Made by a program: the position numbers and the translations under genes. A DNA stretch of 64,000 nt from JAWKWH01 sp963669415 (GTDB lineage Bacteria; Pseudomonadota; Alphaproteobacteria; Rhizobiales; Rhizobiaceae), in NCBI GenBank assembly GCA_963669415.2, contig CAXXPS010000002.1:1798001-1862000 (forward strand), read 5' to 3'. Under the pieces are notes generated by a model. That model had not been told where the DNA came from, searched no databases, and saw nothing but the letters and a program-made list of their open reading frames with translations. Below, piece by piece: positions 18,343 to 27,283 of the stretch (positions within the stretch are counted from its first letter, which is position 1; every line of letters begins with the position of its first letter).

Positions 18343-18598
18343 GCGCCTATCTCCCCCCTGGAGGGGTCCGAAGGACGGGTCGAGACGAGTGGCTCGACCC
18401 CGGGCGGAAAGTGAAAACCCGGGCTTGTGCCGCGAAGCAAGCAAGTCCTTGGTTTTCACAAGAGAGGGGTTGAGATTTCGGTTGCAAGAAAAGAAGGATG
18501 ATCTTGAGTGAAGAAGGTGCCCCCTCTCTTGCAAAATCTAACACTTAGCTGGCGCTAAGATGTTGATTTTGCTTTCTCTCCCGCAAGGGGAGAGATAC
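18343..18598. repeat. Mosaic palindromic repeat, copy 2
   Basis: It begins GCGCCTATCTCCCCCCTGG and ends CTCCCGCAAGGGGAGAGATA. It shares with the copy at 12948-13147 the inverted ends, the AAGAGAGGGG block, the CCCCCTCTCTTG block and the TTAGC/GCTAA hairpin, but it has about 55 extra bases including a GGTCGAG/CTCGACC hairpin. It lies directly after the stop of the Gfo/Idh/MocA gene. Confidence 0.7.
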
Positions 18599-18604
18599 AG
18601 GAGG

Positions 18605-19609
18605 CTAAACATCCACCCAGCCATCGGCGTCGCCGGCGCGGTAGATCGCGTCGATCAGCTTCTGGTTCAGCACCGAGTTTTCCAGCGAAAACAACGGCCG
18701 GTCATCGTCAAGGCTTTCGCCGCGGGCGGCGCGGGCAAAAGTTTCGGCCATCAGCCGGTATTGGCGCACGCCCGGAAAGCGAAATGTTTGCGCGCCCGAA
18801 TGGGTCTTGTCATGCATGATGACCGTGGCATGGCCGTAATCGCCGGCGTTGAAGGGTGCTGCGACCTCAATATATCCATCGGAGCCGTGAAACACCATGT
18901 GCTGGCGGAGCGCCATCTGCGTGGCGCAGTAGAACGACAGTTCAAAGGCGCCGAAGTCGGCTTTGACGCTGGCGTATCTGTCGGTGCCGAATTGCGGATC
19001 GCGCTCGACCGTCGCCTGCACGCGCCGCGGCTCGGCGCCGGTGACGATGCGCGTCGAAACCGTCGGATAGACGCCGATATCGGGCAGGCCGCCGCCGCCG
19101 AGCTCTTGCCTGTTGCGCATGTTTTCCGGGTCCATGAGATTGTAGCAGAATGCGCCCTGGACATGGTGCAGCGGGCCGATGGCGCCGGAGGAAATCAGTT
19201 CGCCCACCTTGGCCCATTGCGGGTGGTATTGAACCATGAAGGCTTCCGACACCAGCACCTCGTGCTCGTCGCGAATGGCGATCAGGCCTGCGATTTCATC
19301 GGCGTTCAGTGCGATCGGCTTTTCGCACAGAACGTGCTTTCCGGCCCTCGCCGATTTTACCGACCACTCGATATGCTGCGAAGTCGGCAGCGGGATATAG
19401 ACGCCATCGACCTCCGAAGAGGCGAGCAGTTCTTCATAGGAACCAAAGGCCTGCGGCACGCCGAAACGGTCGGCCAGCGCGCGGGCCCTGCCATAGTCGC
19501 GGCTGGCAATGGCGGTGACCACGCCGTTTTCGCAATCCTGCAGCGACGGGATCACCTGCTCGCGGCCAATCTTTGCGGTCGACAAAATTCCCCAGCGAAA
19601 CATATTCAC
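18605..19609 (-). CDS. Gfo/Idh/MocA-family NAD(P)-dependent oxidoreductase
   Basis: This 334-residue protein has an N-terminal Rossmann domain (RWGILSTAKIGREQVIPSL) and the signature CEKPIALN near residue 95, whose lysine is catalytic in the family. The C-terminal alpha/beta domain is the oligomerising and substrate part. Relatives act on sugars, inositols or trans-dihydrodiols; the exact substrate is unknown. It lies 27 bp after the nucleotidyltransferase gene on the same strand, at the end of the pheST operon. Confidence 0.88.
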   Translation of the reverse strand: MNMFRWGILSTAKIGREQVIPSLQDCENGVVTAIASRDYGRARALADRFGVPQAFGSYEELLASSEVDGVYIPLPTSQHIEWSVKSARAGKHVLCEKPIALNADEIAGLIAIRDEHEVLVSEAFMVQYHPQWAKVGELISSGAIGPLHHVQGAFCYNLMDPENMRNRQELGGGGLPDIGVYPTVSTRIVTGAEPRRVQATVERDPQFGTDRYASVKADFGAFELSFYCATQMALRQHMVFHGSDGYIEVAAPFNAGDYGHATVIMHDKTHSGAQTFRFPGVRQYRLMAETFARAARGESLDDDRPLFSLENSVLNQKLIDAIYRAGDADGWVDV

Positions 19610-19636
19610 ACCTCCCGGATTTCTATGCGCCCCGGT

Positions 19637-20239
19637 TTACCACGGCAGCACCGTGATCTCCGGCCAGTTGTTCTTTGCTCTTGCCCCTTTTTCCTCATGC
19701 GTCGCCCTGTTGTCCAGTGCGTGATTGGGCGTGACACGAAAGGAAAAAATGTCATCGAGCCCGTAAGGGGCGTAAAGTTCCAGCGTGTCGTCCGGTTTCA
19801 ACTGCACACCGACCGAATGGGTTTTGGAGGCGAAGTGGTCGATGGCATGGCGGCAATCGCGATAGGGTGGGCATTTGCGGCCGAACTTCTTTTCGTACCA
19901 CAAATGCACACGCGCCTCGTTGCGGATCTCGACCGGCACCGGCAAATCGTCGAACACCTCCATGCCGGCGACGATGACGCCATCTTCGGCATCGTAGGAA
20001 AGGTCTTCAGCATCAAAATAGAACAGATCGACATCCTTGATGCCGTGGCCGGAAGGCTTGCCTGTCAGGTGATTCCAGATCGAATTGTAAAGTACGCCGG
20101 AAACCACCCACCAGTCTGGCAGATCGAGTTTGCGCGCCCGGATCAACGCCTCGCGCGGCAGCGAGTCACTCCAGATGATGTCGAGAAAGACCCGCCGCTG
20201 ATCTTCAAACGGCAGGCCGGAATATTTGAGGTGGTCCAT
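19637..20239 (-). CDS. Nucleotidyltransferase family protein (DUF925 type)
   Basis: This ~200-residue protein resembles the small NTP-transferase family once called DUF925. The metal-binding acidic motif is in GIKDVDLFYFDAEDLSYDAE, and WWVVSGVLYNSIWNHLTG precedes it as in the family. The transferred nucleotide and acceptor are unknown. The ATG at 20239 is used, but an in-frame TTG at 20275 has GGGGA upstream and lies 3 bases after the pheT stop, so translational coupling from there is possible. Confidence 0.75.
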   Translation of the reverse strand: MDHLKYSGLPFEDQRRVFLDIIWSDSLPREALIRARKLDLPDWWVVSGVLYNSIWNHLTGKPSGHGIKDVDLFYFDAEDLSYDAEDGVIVAGMEVFDDLPVPVEIRNEARVHLWYEKKFGRKCPPYRDCRHAIDHFASKTHSVGVQLKPDDTLELYAPYGLDDIFSFRVTPNHALDNRATHEEKGARAKNNWPEITVLPW

Positions 20240-20278
20240 GGGGAAAGGATGATGCGATTCGGCTATCAACCGCAATCC

Positions 20279-22684
20279 TTATCCCCGCAGCACTCCGCCG
20301 GTCTGTTTTTCCACATTGCCGGTGATCTTGGCCGAAAGCGCTTCGAAATCCTCATCGGTAAGCGTGCGCTCGGTCGGCTGGATCGCGACCTCGATGGCAA
20401 TCGATTTCTTGCCTTCACCCAGCGAAGCGCCCTCGAAAATGTCGAACACGGAAACATGTGTGATCAGCTTCTTGTCGGCACCCGCCGCAGCGCGGCAGAG
20501 CTTCGCAGCTTCCACAGATTGGTCGACGACGAAGGCAAAGTCGCGCGTCACCGCCTGGAAGGCGGAAAGATCAAGCCGCTGCTTTGTCTTGGTCGGTTTC
20601 TGCTTCGGTTCAGGAATGGCGTCGATGAACACTTCGAAACCGCTCAGCGGACCGACGACATCAAGCGCGTTGAGCGTTCTTGGATGAAATTCCCCGAATG
20701 TGCCGAGCACTGTTTTCGGCCCGAGCTTGATCGTCCCAGAGCGACCGGGATGATACCAGTCCGGTCCGCCGGCCTCGACCTGCAGATTGGCGACAGGCGC
20801 GCCGCAGGCCTCGAGCACCGCAAACGCATCGGCCTTGGCGTCGAACACATCCGTCGGATCAGCTGGGCTGGCCCAGTGCCTCCCGGCGCCGGTGAGCCTT
20901 GCCGTACCACGGCGAATGCCGGAGGCGACGCGGCGCTGGCCTTCGGGCGTATCGTTCTCATACGTGCCGGAAACTTCGAACAGCGCAACATCGGCGTGGC
21001 CGCGATCGGCATTGCGCTGTGCGGCGGTCAGCAGACCGGGCAGCAAAGACGGCCGCATGTCGCTCATATCGGCGGCGATTGGATTGGCCAGCTTCAACTC
21101 TTTCTGCCCGCCGCCGAACAGTTCGGCGTGGGCGGCCGGGATGAAGGACCAGTTGACAGCTTCCATCATGCCGCGCGCGGCCAGCACGCGCTTGGCGTGG
21201 CGGGTGCGGATCTGCAGCGTGGTCAGAATGCGGCTGTTAACCGCATCGTGGCTGGTAAGCGGCTGGGAGCCGACATTGTCGACTCCGTGAATGCGCATCA
21301 CTTCCTCGACCAGATCGGCCTTGCCATCAATGTCGGGACGCCAGGACGGAACGGAGACGTCAACCACCTCACCCTCGCCCGACGATTTGAAGCCAAGCCG
21401 GTCAAGAATGCCGAGCGCTTCGGCGCGATCCACTTCTTCACCGGTCAGACGCTTGACCTCCGACAGCGGGAAGGAAACGATTTTCGGCGTATGACCTTCA
21501 TAACCAACGACTTCGGCTTCGGTCGGTGTTCCGCCGCAGAGCTTGGTCACCAGATGGGTGGCAAGTTCCATGCCGTCGACCATGAATTCCGGATCAACGC
21601 CACGCTCAAACCGGTAACGCGCATCGGTGATGATGCCGAGATCACGACCGGAGCGGGCGACATTCATCGGGTTCCACAGCGCCGATTCGATCAGCACATC
21701 GGTTGTGTTCTCGTCACATCCGGAAAGTTCGCCGCCCATGATGCCGGCGATCGATTCAACACCATTGTCGTCGGCAATGACGCAATTGTCCGGGCCAAGT
21801 TCATATTCCTTGCCGTCGAGGCCCAGAACCTTCTCGCCCGTCTCACCACGGCGGACAACCAGGTTACCGGCGACTTTCGCCGCGTCGAACACATGCAGCG
21901 GGCGGCCGCGGTCGAAGGTTACATAGTTGGTGATGTCGACAAGCGTGTTGATGGGCCTCAGACCAATGGCGATCAGCCGCTGCTGCATCCATGTCGGCGA
22001 AGGGGTATTGGTGACGCCATTGACCATGCGCAGGGCAAAGCCCGGACACAGATCAGGCGCATCGATCCTTACCTTTACCGGGCACTCACCGGATCCTTCT
22101 GCCGGCCGAACCGAGCCGTCTTTGAGCGTCCCAAGCCCGGCGGCCACCAGATCACGGGCAATGCCGTAGACACCCGTTGCGTCGGGGCGGTTCGGCGTCA
22201 GGCCGATCTCGATCACCGGATCGTCTAGCCCAGCCCAGCTAGCGAACGGCTCACCCACCGGCGCATCTTCCGGCAGATCGATTATGCCGTCATGCTCGTC
22301 CGACATCATCAACTCGCGCTCCGAGCACATCATGCCGTGGCTTTCCACGCCACGGATCTTGCCAACCGAAAGCGTCAGGTCGATGCCGGGAACATAGGTG
22401 CCGGGGGCTGCAAATGCGCCGACAAGCCCGGTTCGTGCATTGGGTGCGCCGCAGACCACCTGGATCGGGTTTCCATCGCCGGTATCAACCGACAGCACGC
22501 GCAGTCGGTCGGCATCGGGATGCTGTTTGGCCTCGATCACGCGGGCGATGGTGAACGGCTTCAAAGATGCCTTGTCGTCGACTTCCTCGACCTCTAGCCC
22601 GATCATGGTGAGTTTATCGCAAATCTCGTCCAGCGACGCGTCTGTTTCGAGATGATCCTTTAGCCAGGAAAGGGTGAATTTCAT
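20279..22684 (-). CDS. pheT: Phenylalanyl-tRNA synthetase, beta subunit
   Basis: This 801-residue subunit pairs with PheS to charge tRNA-Phe. Visible domains: the N-terminal tRNA-binding EMAP-like domain (PDADRLRVLSVDTG), the B3/B4 editing domain, B5, the catalytic-like core (SWRPDIDGKADLVEEVMRIH) and the C-terminal anticodon-binding domain ending VEKQTGGVLRG. The length is normal. The start ATG overlaps the stop of the ASCH gene (ATGA), showing translational coupling. It is separated from pheS by three small genes. Confidence 0.97.
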   Translation of the reverse strand: MKFTLSWLKDHLETDASLDEICDKLTMIGLEVEEVDDKASLKPFTIARVIEAKQHPDADRLRVLSVDTGDGNPIQVVCGAPNARTGLVGAFAAPGTYVPGIDLTLSVGKIRGVESHGMMCSERELMMSDEHDGIIDLPEDAPVGEPFASWAGLDDPVIEIGLTPNRPDATGVYGIARDLVAAGLGTLKDGSVRPAEGSGECPVKVRIDAPDLCPGFALRMVNGVTNTPSPTWMQQRLIAIGLRPINTLVDITNYVTFDRGRPLHVFDAAKVAGNLVVRRGETGEKVLGLDGKEYELGPDNCVIADDNGVESIAGIMGGELSGCDENTTDVLIESALWNPMNVARSGRDLGIITDARYRFERGVDPEFMVDGMELATHLVTKLCGGTPTEAEVVGYEGHTPKIVSFPLSEVKRLTGEEVDRAEALGILDRLGFKSSGEGEVVDVSVPSWRPDIDGKADLVEEVMRIHGVDNVGSQPLTSHDAVNSRILTTLQIRTRHAKRVLAARGMMEAVNWSFIPAAHAELFGGGQKELKLANPIAADMSDMRPSLLPGLLTAAQRNADRGHADVALFEVSGTYENDTPEGQRRVASGIRRGTARLTGAGRHWASPADPTDVFDAKADAFAVLEACGAPVANLQVEAGGPDWYHPGRSGTIKLGPKTVLGTFGEFHPRTLNALDVVGPLSGFEVFIDAIPEPKQKPTKTKQRLDLSAFQAVTRDFAFVVDQSVEAAKLCRAAAGADKKLITHVSVFDIFEGASLGEGKKSIAIEVAIQPTERTLTDEDFEALSAKITGNVEKQTGGVLRG

Positions 22685-23079
22685 TTGTCCGTCTTTCCAT
22701 TCATTTCAAGCACCTCGACAAGGCGGAAGCGCTCGCAAACCATCTGAATACCCGGTTCAAAACCGCCGTAACGTTCCAGTTCGCCGCGGTATCCTCTTCG
22801 CCAGTCGTCGATTGTTGCGAAACCTTCGCCGGCATGGACAGCGTATTCCACCGGAACATCTTCAAAGCGAAGGATCTCGACCTTGGTGGATTCGATAATG
22901 GCGCTGCGCCGTCCCTTGCTGTCGAGCACACAATCGCGCCGGCCAACCTGTGGCATGGATTCGCTGTCATCAGAATAATCGCGCAAGGCGCTACACGTAG
23001 CAGTCTTGTCGCCGCGGATGACCGCAGCCAGCAACTTGTCCGCCATCTCTGGCGTATGGCCGAATGAGAACGTGATCAT
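22681..23079 (-). CDS. ASCH-domain protein
   Basis: This 132-residue protein has the ASCH fold, a PUA-related domain proposed to bind RNA or nucleic-acid bases. The diagnostic features are the early GDKTATCSAL motif and the central EILRFEDVPVEYAVHAGEGF. Some bacterial ASCH proteins are reported as N4-acetylcytidine amidohydrolases or ribonucleases, but the role here is not known. Both ends overlap neighbours by 4 bases, so it is locked into the pheST operon. Confidence 0.8.
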   Translation of the reverse strand: MITFSFGHTPEMADKLLAAVIRGDKTATCSALRDYSDDSESMPQVGRRDCVLDSKGRRSAIIESTKVEILRFEDVPVEYAVHAGEGFATIDDWRRGYRGELERYGGFEPGIQMVCERFRLVEVLEMNGKTDK

Positions 23080-23153
23080 CGCGCGCTTTTCCTCAACCGC
23101 TTGGTCAAGTAGTCCGCATCGACATGGTGGGTGTGGTTGTTCTTGTCAGTCAT
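23076..23153 (-). CDS. 25-residue ORF linking the GFA and ASCH genes
   Basis: A 25-codon frame begins MTDKNNHTHHVDADYLTKRL and ends RKSAR. Its ATG overlaps the stop of the GFA gene (ATGA), and its stop overlaps the ATG of the ASCH gene (ATGA). This would keep translation continuous along the operon. It is histidine-rich at the N-terminus and basic at the C-terminus. It may be a real microprotein, or simply a coupling device or a remnant of a longer gene. Confidence 0.45.
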   Translation of the reverse strand: MTDKNNHTHHVDADYLTKRLRKSAR

Positions 23154-23569
23154 TGGGTCTTGATCATGATGGTTTTATCAACACGGCGCAGATCGTCGGT
23201 GAGTTGCAGCCATTCGATCTGCTGGCCGGCAAAGGTGTGATAGGTCGGCGGAAAATCGTTCGGATTGTCCATGAAGCCGGTGTTGAAGAAGGTCATATGC
23301 TCGGCGCTGTCATGCTCTTGGGCCACCGGCGAGCCGCATTGCGAGCAGAATAGCCGCGTGGCCGTGCCTTCCTTGTACCGCTTCAAGCCGCCATCGGCTT
23401 CCCAGACGACTTTCTTCTTCGGAAACCCGACTGACGCCAAGACCGGCGCGCCAGTCGAGCGCCGGCAATCGTCGCAATGACAATAGACGGTCAGTTCCGG
23501 CTCGCCACGCGCCATGATGACGACGGATTCGCAGCGGCAATGGCCACGATGGGAGGGTTGATCGCTCAC
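23150..23569 (-). CDS. GFA-family (CENP-V/glutathione-dependent formaldehyde-activating fold) zinc protein
   Basis: This 139-residue protein has the cysteine pattern of the GFA family: GHCRCESV, YCHCDDCRRSTG and LFCSQCGSPVA supply structural and catalytic zinc ligands. Family members are annotated as S-hydroxymethylglutathione synthases, though most are uncharacterised carbon-sulfur lyase-like proteins. The ATG overlaps the pheS stop by ATGA. Confidence 0.85.
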   Translation of the reverse strand: MSDQPSHRGHCRCESVVIMARGEPELTVYCHCDDCRRSTGAPVLASVGFPKKKVVWEADGGLKRYKEGTATRLFCSQCGSPVAQEHDSAEHMTFFNTGFMDNPNDFPPTYHTFAGQQIEWLQLTDDLRRVDKTIMIKTQ

Positions 23570-24651
23570 CCGCTCAGCCCCGCAAACAAGGTCGGCATGT
23601 CGAGCGGCCTGAATCCGTAATGAGCAAGCCAGCGTACATCGGCATTAAAGTAGTCGCGCAGATCGGGCATGCCATATTTCAGCGTCGCGATGCGGTCGAT
23701 ACCGATACCCCAGGCAAAGCCCTGATATTCATCCGGATCCAGCCCGGACATGGACAGCACGTTCGGGTGCACCATGCCGCAGCCGAGAATTTCCATCCAG
23801 TCGTCCCCCTCGCCAAAGCGGATTTCGCCTGGCTTGGAGCGGTCACACTGGATATCCACCTCCAGGCTCGGCTCGGTGAACGGAAAATAGGACGGCCGGA
23901 ACCGCATGTTCAGGTGCGGCACCTCGAAGAATGCCTTGCAGAATTCCTCCAGCGTCCATTTGAGATTGGCGACATTGGCCGTTTTATCGATCACCAAACC
24001 TTCGAGCTGATGGAACATCGGCGAATGGGTCGCGTCACTGTCGCAGCGATAGGTCTTGCCCGGAATGACAATGCGGATCGGCGGCTTTTGCGCTTCCATC
24101 GTATGGATCTGCACCGGCGACGTGTGTGTGCGTAAAAGTTTGCGCTCACCATTGTCGTCGGGATTGAAAAAGAACGTATCGTGCATTTCGCGGGCCGGAT
24201 GGCCCTCGGGGAAATTGAGCGCGGTGAAATTGTAATAATCGGTCTCGATGTCCGGCCCCTCGGCGATGGCGAAACCGAGATCACCGAAGATGGCTGTTAT
24301 CTCATCGATCACCTGGCTGATCGGGTGGATGCGGCCGGTCATGGTCGGCGCGGGCTGGAGAGGCAATGTGACGTCAACCTTCTCCGTTTCCAACCTCGCT
24401 GCGATGCCGGCTTCGGCCAGTGCCGCCTTGCGATCGGCCAGCGCATCGGCAACGCGGGTTTTCAACCCGTTCAGAGCCGGTCCCATCACCTGGCGCTCTT
24501 CCGGCGTCATCTTGCCGAGCGTTTTCATGCGCTCGGAGATTGAACCTTTCTTGCCGAGTGCCGAGACGCGTACGGCCTCGATTGCCTGCTCATCTGCAGC
24601 AGCTTCGATTTCGGCGTTGATCGCCGATTCCAGCTGTTCCAATTCACTCAT
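23566..24651 (-). CDS. pheS: Phenylalanyl-tRNA synthetase, alpha subunit
   Basis: This 361-residue catalytic subunit is a class II aaRS. It has an N-terminal coiled coil (about 1-85), motif 2 around HTSPVQIHTM and KTYRCDSDATHSPMFHQLEG, and motif 3 around GFAWGIGIDRIATLKYGMPD. The start at 24651 (MSELEQLESA) is preferred over an in-frame codon nine residues earlier. It follows the rplT terminator. Downstream it overlaps the GFA gene by 4 bases. No Phe-rich leader peptide is visible, unlike the E. coli pheM attenuator. Confidence 0.96.
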   Translation of the reverse strand: MSELEQLESAINAEIEAAADEQAIEAVRVSALGKKGSISERMKTLGKMTPEERQVMGPALNGLKTRVADALADRKAALAEAGIAARLETEKVDVTLPLQPAPTMTGRIHPISQVIDEITAIFGDLGFAIAEGPDIETDYYNFTALNFPEGHPAREMHDTFFFNPDDNGERKLLRTHTSPVQIHTMEAQKPPIRIVIPGKTYRCDSDATHSPMFHQLEGLVIDKTANVANLKWTLEEFCKAFFEVPHLNMRFRPSYFPFTEPSLEVDIQCDRSKPGEIRFGEGDDWMEILGCGMVHPNVLSMSGLDPDEYQGFAWGIGIDRIATLKYGMPDLRDYFNADVRWLAHYGFRPLDMPTLFAGLSG

Positions 24652-24683
24652 TTGTGTCTTGCCGAGTATCTGGTCCATTCAAT

Positions 24684-24718
24684 CAAAAAAACCCGCGCCA
24701 GCCCTGCCAGCGCGGGTT
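24684..24718 (-). terminator. Rho-independent terminator after rplT
   Basis: On the minus strand AACCCGCGC pairs with GCGCGGGTT around an 11-base loop and is followed by TTTTTT. It separates the rpmI-rplT unit from pheS and could also act as a read-through attenuator for pheST. Confidence 0.85.
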
Positions 24719-24750
24719 TCCCTTATCACGTTTTTCGGGAAAGCGCTGAC

Positions 24751-25152
24751 TTAAGCGACAGCGCTTTCAAAAGCATTCGGTGTGGTGTCTTTAAGATAGG
24801 CGAGCGCCTTCTTGGCCTGCTCGACCAGAGCGCCAAATGCGTCGGGCTCGTGAATCGCCATGTCGGACAGAACCTTGCGGTCAACTTCGATGCCAGCCTT
24901 GTTCAAGCCGTCGATGAAACGGCCATAGGTGAGGCCGTGCTCACGGGTCGCCGCGTTGATGCGTTGAATCCACAAAGCGCGAAAATTGCGCTTCCGGGCG
25001 CGCCGGTCGCGGGTGGCATACTGGTTGGCTTTCTCGACCGCCTGTTTGGCGACACGAATGGTGTTCTTGCGGCGGCCATAATAGCCCTTGGCTGCCTTCA
25101 ATGTTTTCTTGTGCTTGGCGTGGCTAGTGACGCCTCTTTTTACGCGGGCCAT
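24751..25152 (-). CDS. rplT: 50S ribosomal protein L20
   Basis: This 133-residue basic ribosomal protein begins MARVKRGVTSHAKHKKTLKA and contains AKGYYGRRKNTIRVAKQAVE and the C-terminal globular part INAATREHGLTYGRFIDGL. The length is normal for alphaproteobacteria, with a short C-terminal extension. It lies 29 bp after rpmI and is followed by a terminator. Confidence 0.98.
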   Translation of the reverse strand: MARVKRGVTSHAKHKKTLKAAKGYYGRRKNTIRVAKQAVEKANQYATRDRRARKRNFRALWIQRINAATREHGLTYGRFIDGLNKAGIEVDRKVLSDMAIHEPDAFGALVEQAKKALAYLKDTTPNAFESAVA

Positions 25153-25181
25153 GTCATGATCTCCCGAAGTATTCTGTAGCG

Positions 25182-25391
25182 CTAGATTCCGCCGCCATTG
25201 GGCAGATAGTTCTTGACGATCTTTTTGGCTTCCGAATCGGGAAGCACCATCGTTCCGCGGGCATCGCGGATGAACTTGTTGGTGCGCTTGATCATGCCAT
25301 GCTGCTTGCCGGCGGCAGCAACCTTGACCTTGCCGGTCGCGGTGATCTTGAACCGCTTTTTAGCGGATGACTTGGTCTTCATCTTGGGCAT
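25182..25391 (-). CDS. rpmI: 50S ribosomal protein L35
   Basis: This 69-codon gene encodes a small, highly basic ribosomal protein beginning MPKMKTKSSAKKRFKITATG. GGAG lies just upstream of the ATG. Its usual partner infC is not in the window. The ~250-base stretch before it holds a GGCCAA/TTGGCC palindrome at 25453-25466 and may be a regulatory leader. Confidence 0.96.
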   Translation of the reverse strand: MPKMKTKSSAKKRFKITATGKVKVAAAGKQHGMIKRTNKFIRDARGTMVLPDSEAKKIVKNYLPNGGGI

Positions 25392-25711
25392 TTTGCTTCT
25401 CCATTTATTGGCTCACGGCAATCAGGCATTCACCTGCTGCCTCCGCCCGGGCGGCCAACTTTGGCCACCGCGCGGTCGCGCTTGCCTCGCTTCGTTCGGT
25501 TCGCGCGTTTTTGCTGAGCTTTCAGCATTGACGAACCGCCACGGCATGCCCTGCCGGGCGGCTCAAGACGCGGGCTTATAACGGTCCTGAACAAATTGTG
25601 CAATGCCGAAGTGATGCCAATCTTCGTAGCGCGCGCGCAGAATAATCCGTGACGCAAATTGTGCAGCGTTTCACGTCGCGAAATGGCAGTATTTTTCAGG
25701 AGGTTTTCACA

Positions 25712-27280
25712 ATGAGCGAACCCATACAGGCTGAGAAGGCATCGATCGCCGCTCCCAGGCGTGAACGTGGTGGCCGAATGGCCCGCCGCGAAGCACGTTC
25801 AGGAGGTCCGACGGCGGTTGGCCGGCCCTATATCATCCGCAATATTCCAACCTACGACGTTTTGGGTGAGGAAAATCTTGTCCGTATCGAAGAGACGGCG
25901 GACCGCATACTCGCTGAGGTAGGACTGCAGTTTCGCGACGACCCGGTGGCACTCGAACACTGGAAACGGGCCGGCGCGACAATTGACGGCGAACTGGTCA
26001 AGTTCGAACCGGGAATGCTGCGCGAAATCCTGAAAACGGCTCCGGGAGAATTCACCCAAGTCGCCAGAAATCGCGCCAATGACGTAAAGATTGGCGGCAG
26101 GAACGTCGTGTTCGCGCCATCCTATGGCTGCCCGTTTGTCATGGATCTGGACAAGGGCCGCCGCTACGGCACGATCGAGGACTTCGACAATTTCGTCAAA
26201 CTGGCGCAGTCCTCGCCATGGCTGCACCACTCCGGCGGCACCATCTGCGAGCCGGTTGATGTTCCGGTCAACAAACGCCATCTCGACATGGTGTATTCCC
26301 ATATCCGGTTTTCAGACCGTCCATTCATGGGTTCGGTTACGGCCGAGGAACGGGCTGAAGATTCCATCGAGATGAGCCGCATTCTGTTTGGCAGTGAATT
26401 TGTCGATCAGAACTGCGTCACCATGGGCAATGTAAACGTCAATTCGCCGCTGGTCTGGGACGGCACGATGACGACCGTGCTGCGTGCCTATGCGCGAGCC
26501 AATCAGGCGAGTGTTTGCGTGCCCTTCATTCTTGGCGGGGCGATGGGACCGGTCACCACTGCCGGAGCAATCGCCCAGTCGCTGGCCGAAGCCATGGCCG
26601 GGTGTGCATTGACTCAGCTTGAAAGACCGGGTGCGCCGGTCATCTTCGGCAATTTCCTGTCTTCCATGTCGCTTCGATCCGGTTCACCCACCTTTGGAAC
26701 GCCGGAACCTGCCATCGGCTCGATGGTTATCGGCCAACTGGCGCGCCGTCTTGGGTTGCCGCTGCGGTGTTCGGGCAACTTCACCACCTCGAAACTGCCC
26801 GACGCACAGGCGATGAACGAGTCCACCATGTCGATGCTGGCTGCTGTTCACTGCGGGGCCAATTTTGTCCTGCATTCGGCAGGTTTCCTGGACGGTCTTT
26901 TGTCGATGTCCTACGAGAAATTCATGATGGATACGGATTATTGCGGCGCGCTGCATTCCTACATGGATGGGGTCAGAATCGACGATAATGAACTAGCCAT
27001 GGATGCTTTCATCGAATGCGGCCCAGGCCAGCATTTCTTCGGCTGTGCCCATACAATGGCGAATTACGAGACCGCCTTTTGGGATTCCGAAATGGCCGAC
27101 AATGAGCCATTTGAGAAATGGGAAACGGCCGGATCCGCGGATACCGCAGTACGCGCCAACCAATTATGGAAGAAGAAGTTAGCCGAATATGAAGCCCCGC
27201 CACTGGATGAAGCGATCAATGAAGCGTTGCGCGATTTCATCGATCAAAAGAAGACCTCGATGGACGATGCCTGGTACTAA
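25712..27280 (+). CDS. MttB-family (trimethylamine methyltransferase-like) methyltransferase, non-pyrrolysine
   Basis: This 522-residue protein belongs to the MttB superfamily, TIM-barrel proteins that move a methyl group from quaternary or tertiary amines to a corrinoid protein. The segments VGLQFRDDPVALEHWKRAGA, GYLLPC-like CVPFILGGAMGPVTTAG, PVIFGNFLSSMSLRSGSP and FGCAHTMANYETAFWDSE fit the family. There is no in-frame amber codon, so it is of the pyrrolysine-free type such as MtgB. The ATG at 25712 follows an AGGAGG at good spacing. No corrinoid protein gene is adjacent. It is 3 bases from the next gene, forming a tight cassette. Confidence 0.85.
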   Translation: MSEPIQAEKASIAAPRRERGGRMARREARSGGPTAVGRPYIIRNIPTYDVLGEENLVRIEETADRILAEVGLQFRDDPVALEHWKRAGATIDGELVKFEPGMLREILKTAPGEFTQVARNRANDVKIGGRNVVFAPSYGCPFVMDLDKGRRYGTIEDFDNFVKLAQSSPWLHHSGGTICEPVDVPVNKRHLDMVYSHIRFSDRPFMGSVTAEERAEDSIEMSRILFGSEFVDQNCVTMGNVNVNSPLVWDGTMTTVLRAYARANQASVCVPFILGGAMGPVTTAGAIAQSLAEAMAGCALTQLERPGAPVIFGNFLSSMSLRSGSPTFGTPEPAIGSMVIGQLARRLGLPLRCSGNFTTSKLPDAQAMNESTMSMLAAVHCGANFVLHSAGFLDGLLSMSYEKFMMDTDYCGALHSYMDGVRIDDNELAMDAFIECGPGQHFFGCAHTMANYETAFWDSEMADNEPFEKWETAGSADTAVRANQLWKKKLAEYEAPPLDEAINEALRDFIDQKKTSMDDAWY

Positions 27281-27283
27281 GAA

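Noticed and set aside
18560..22228. Plus-strand open frame of 1222 codons opposite pheT and the oxidoreductase gene
   Set aside because: It lies antisense to clearly recognised genes, its translation is rich in Arg, His and Ala as expected from GC-rich codon shadows, and it has no family resemblance.
25430..25657. Minus-strand 75-codon basic frame upstream of rpmI
   Set aside because: Its basic character comes from GC-rich repetitive sequence with a GGCCAA palindrome; more likely part of the rpmI leader than a gene.
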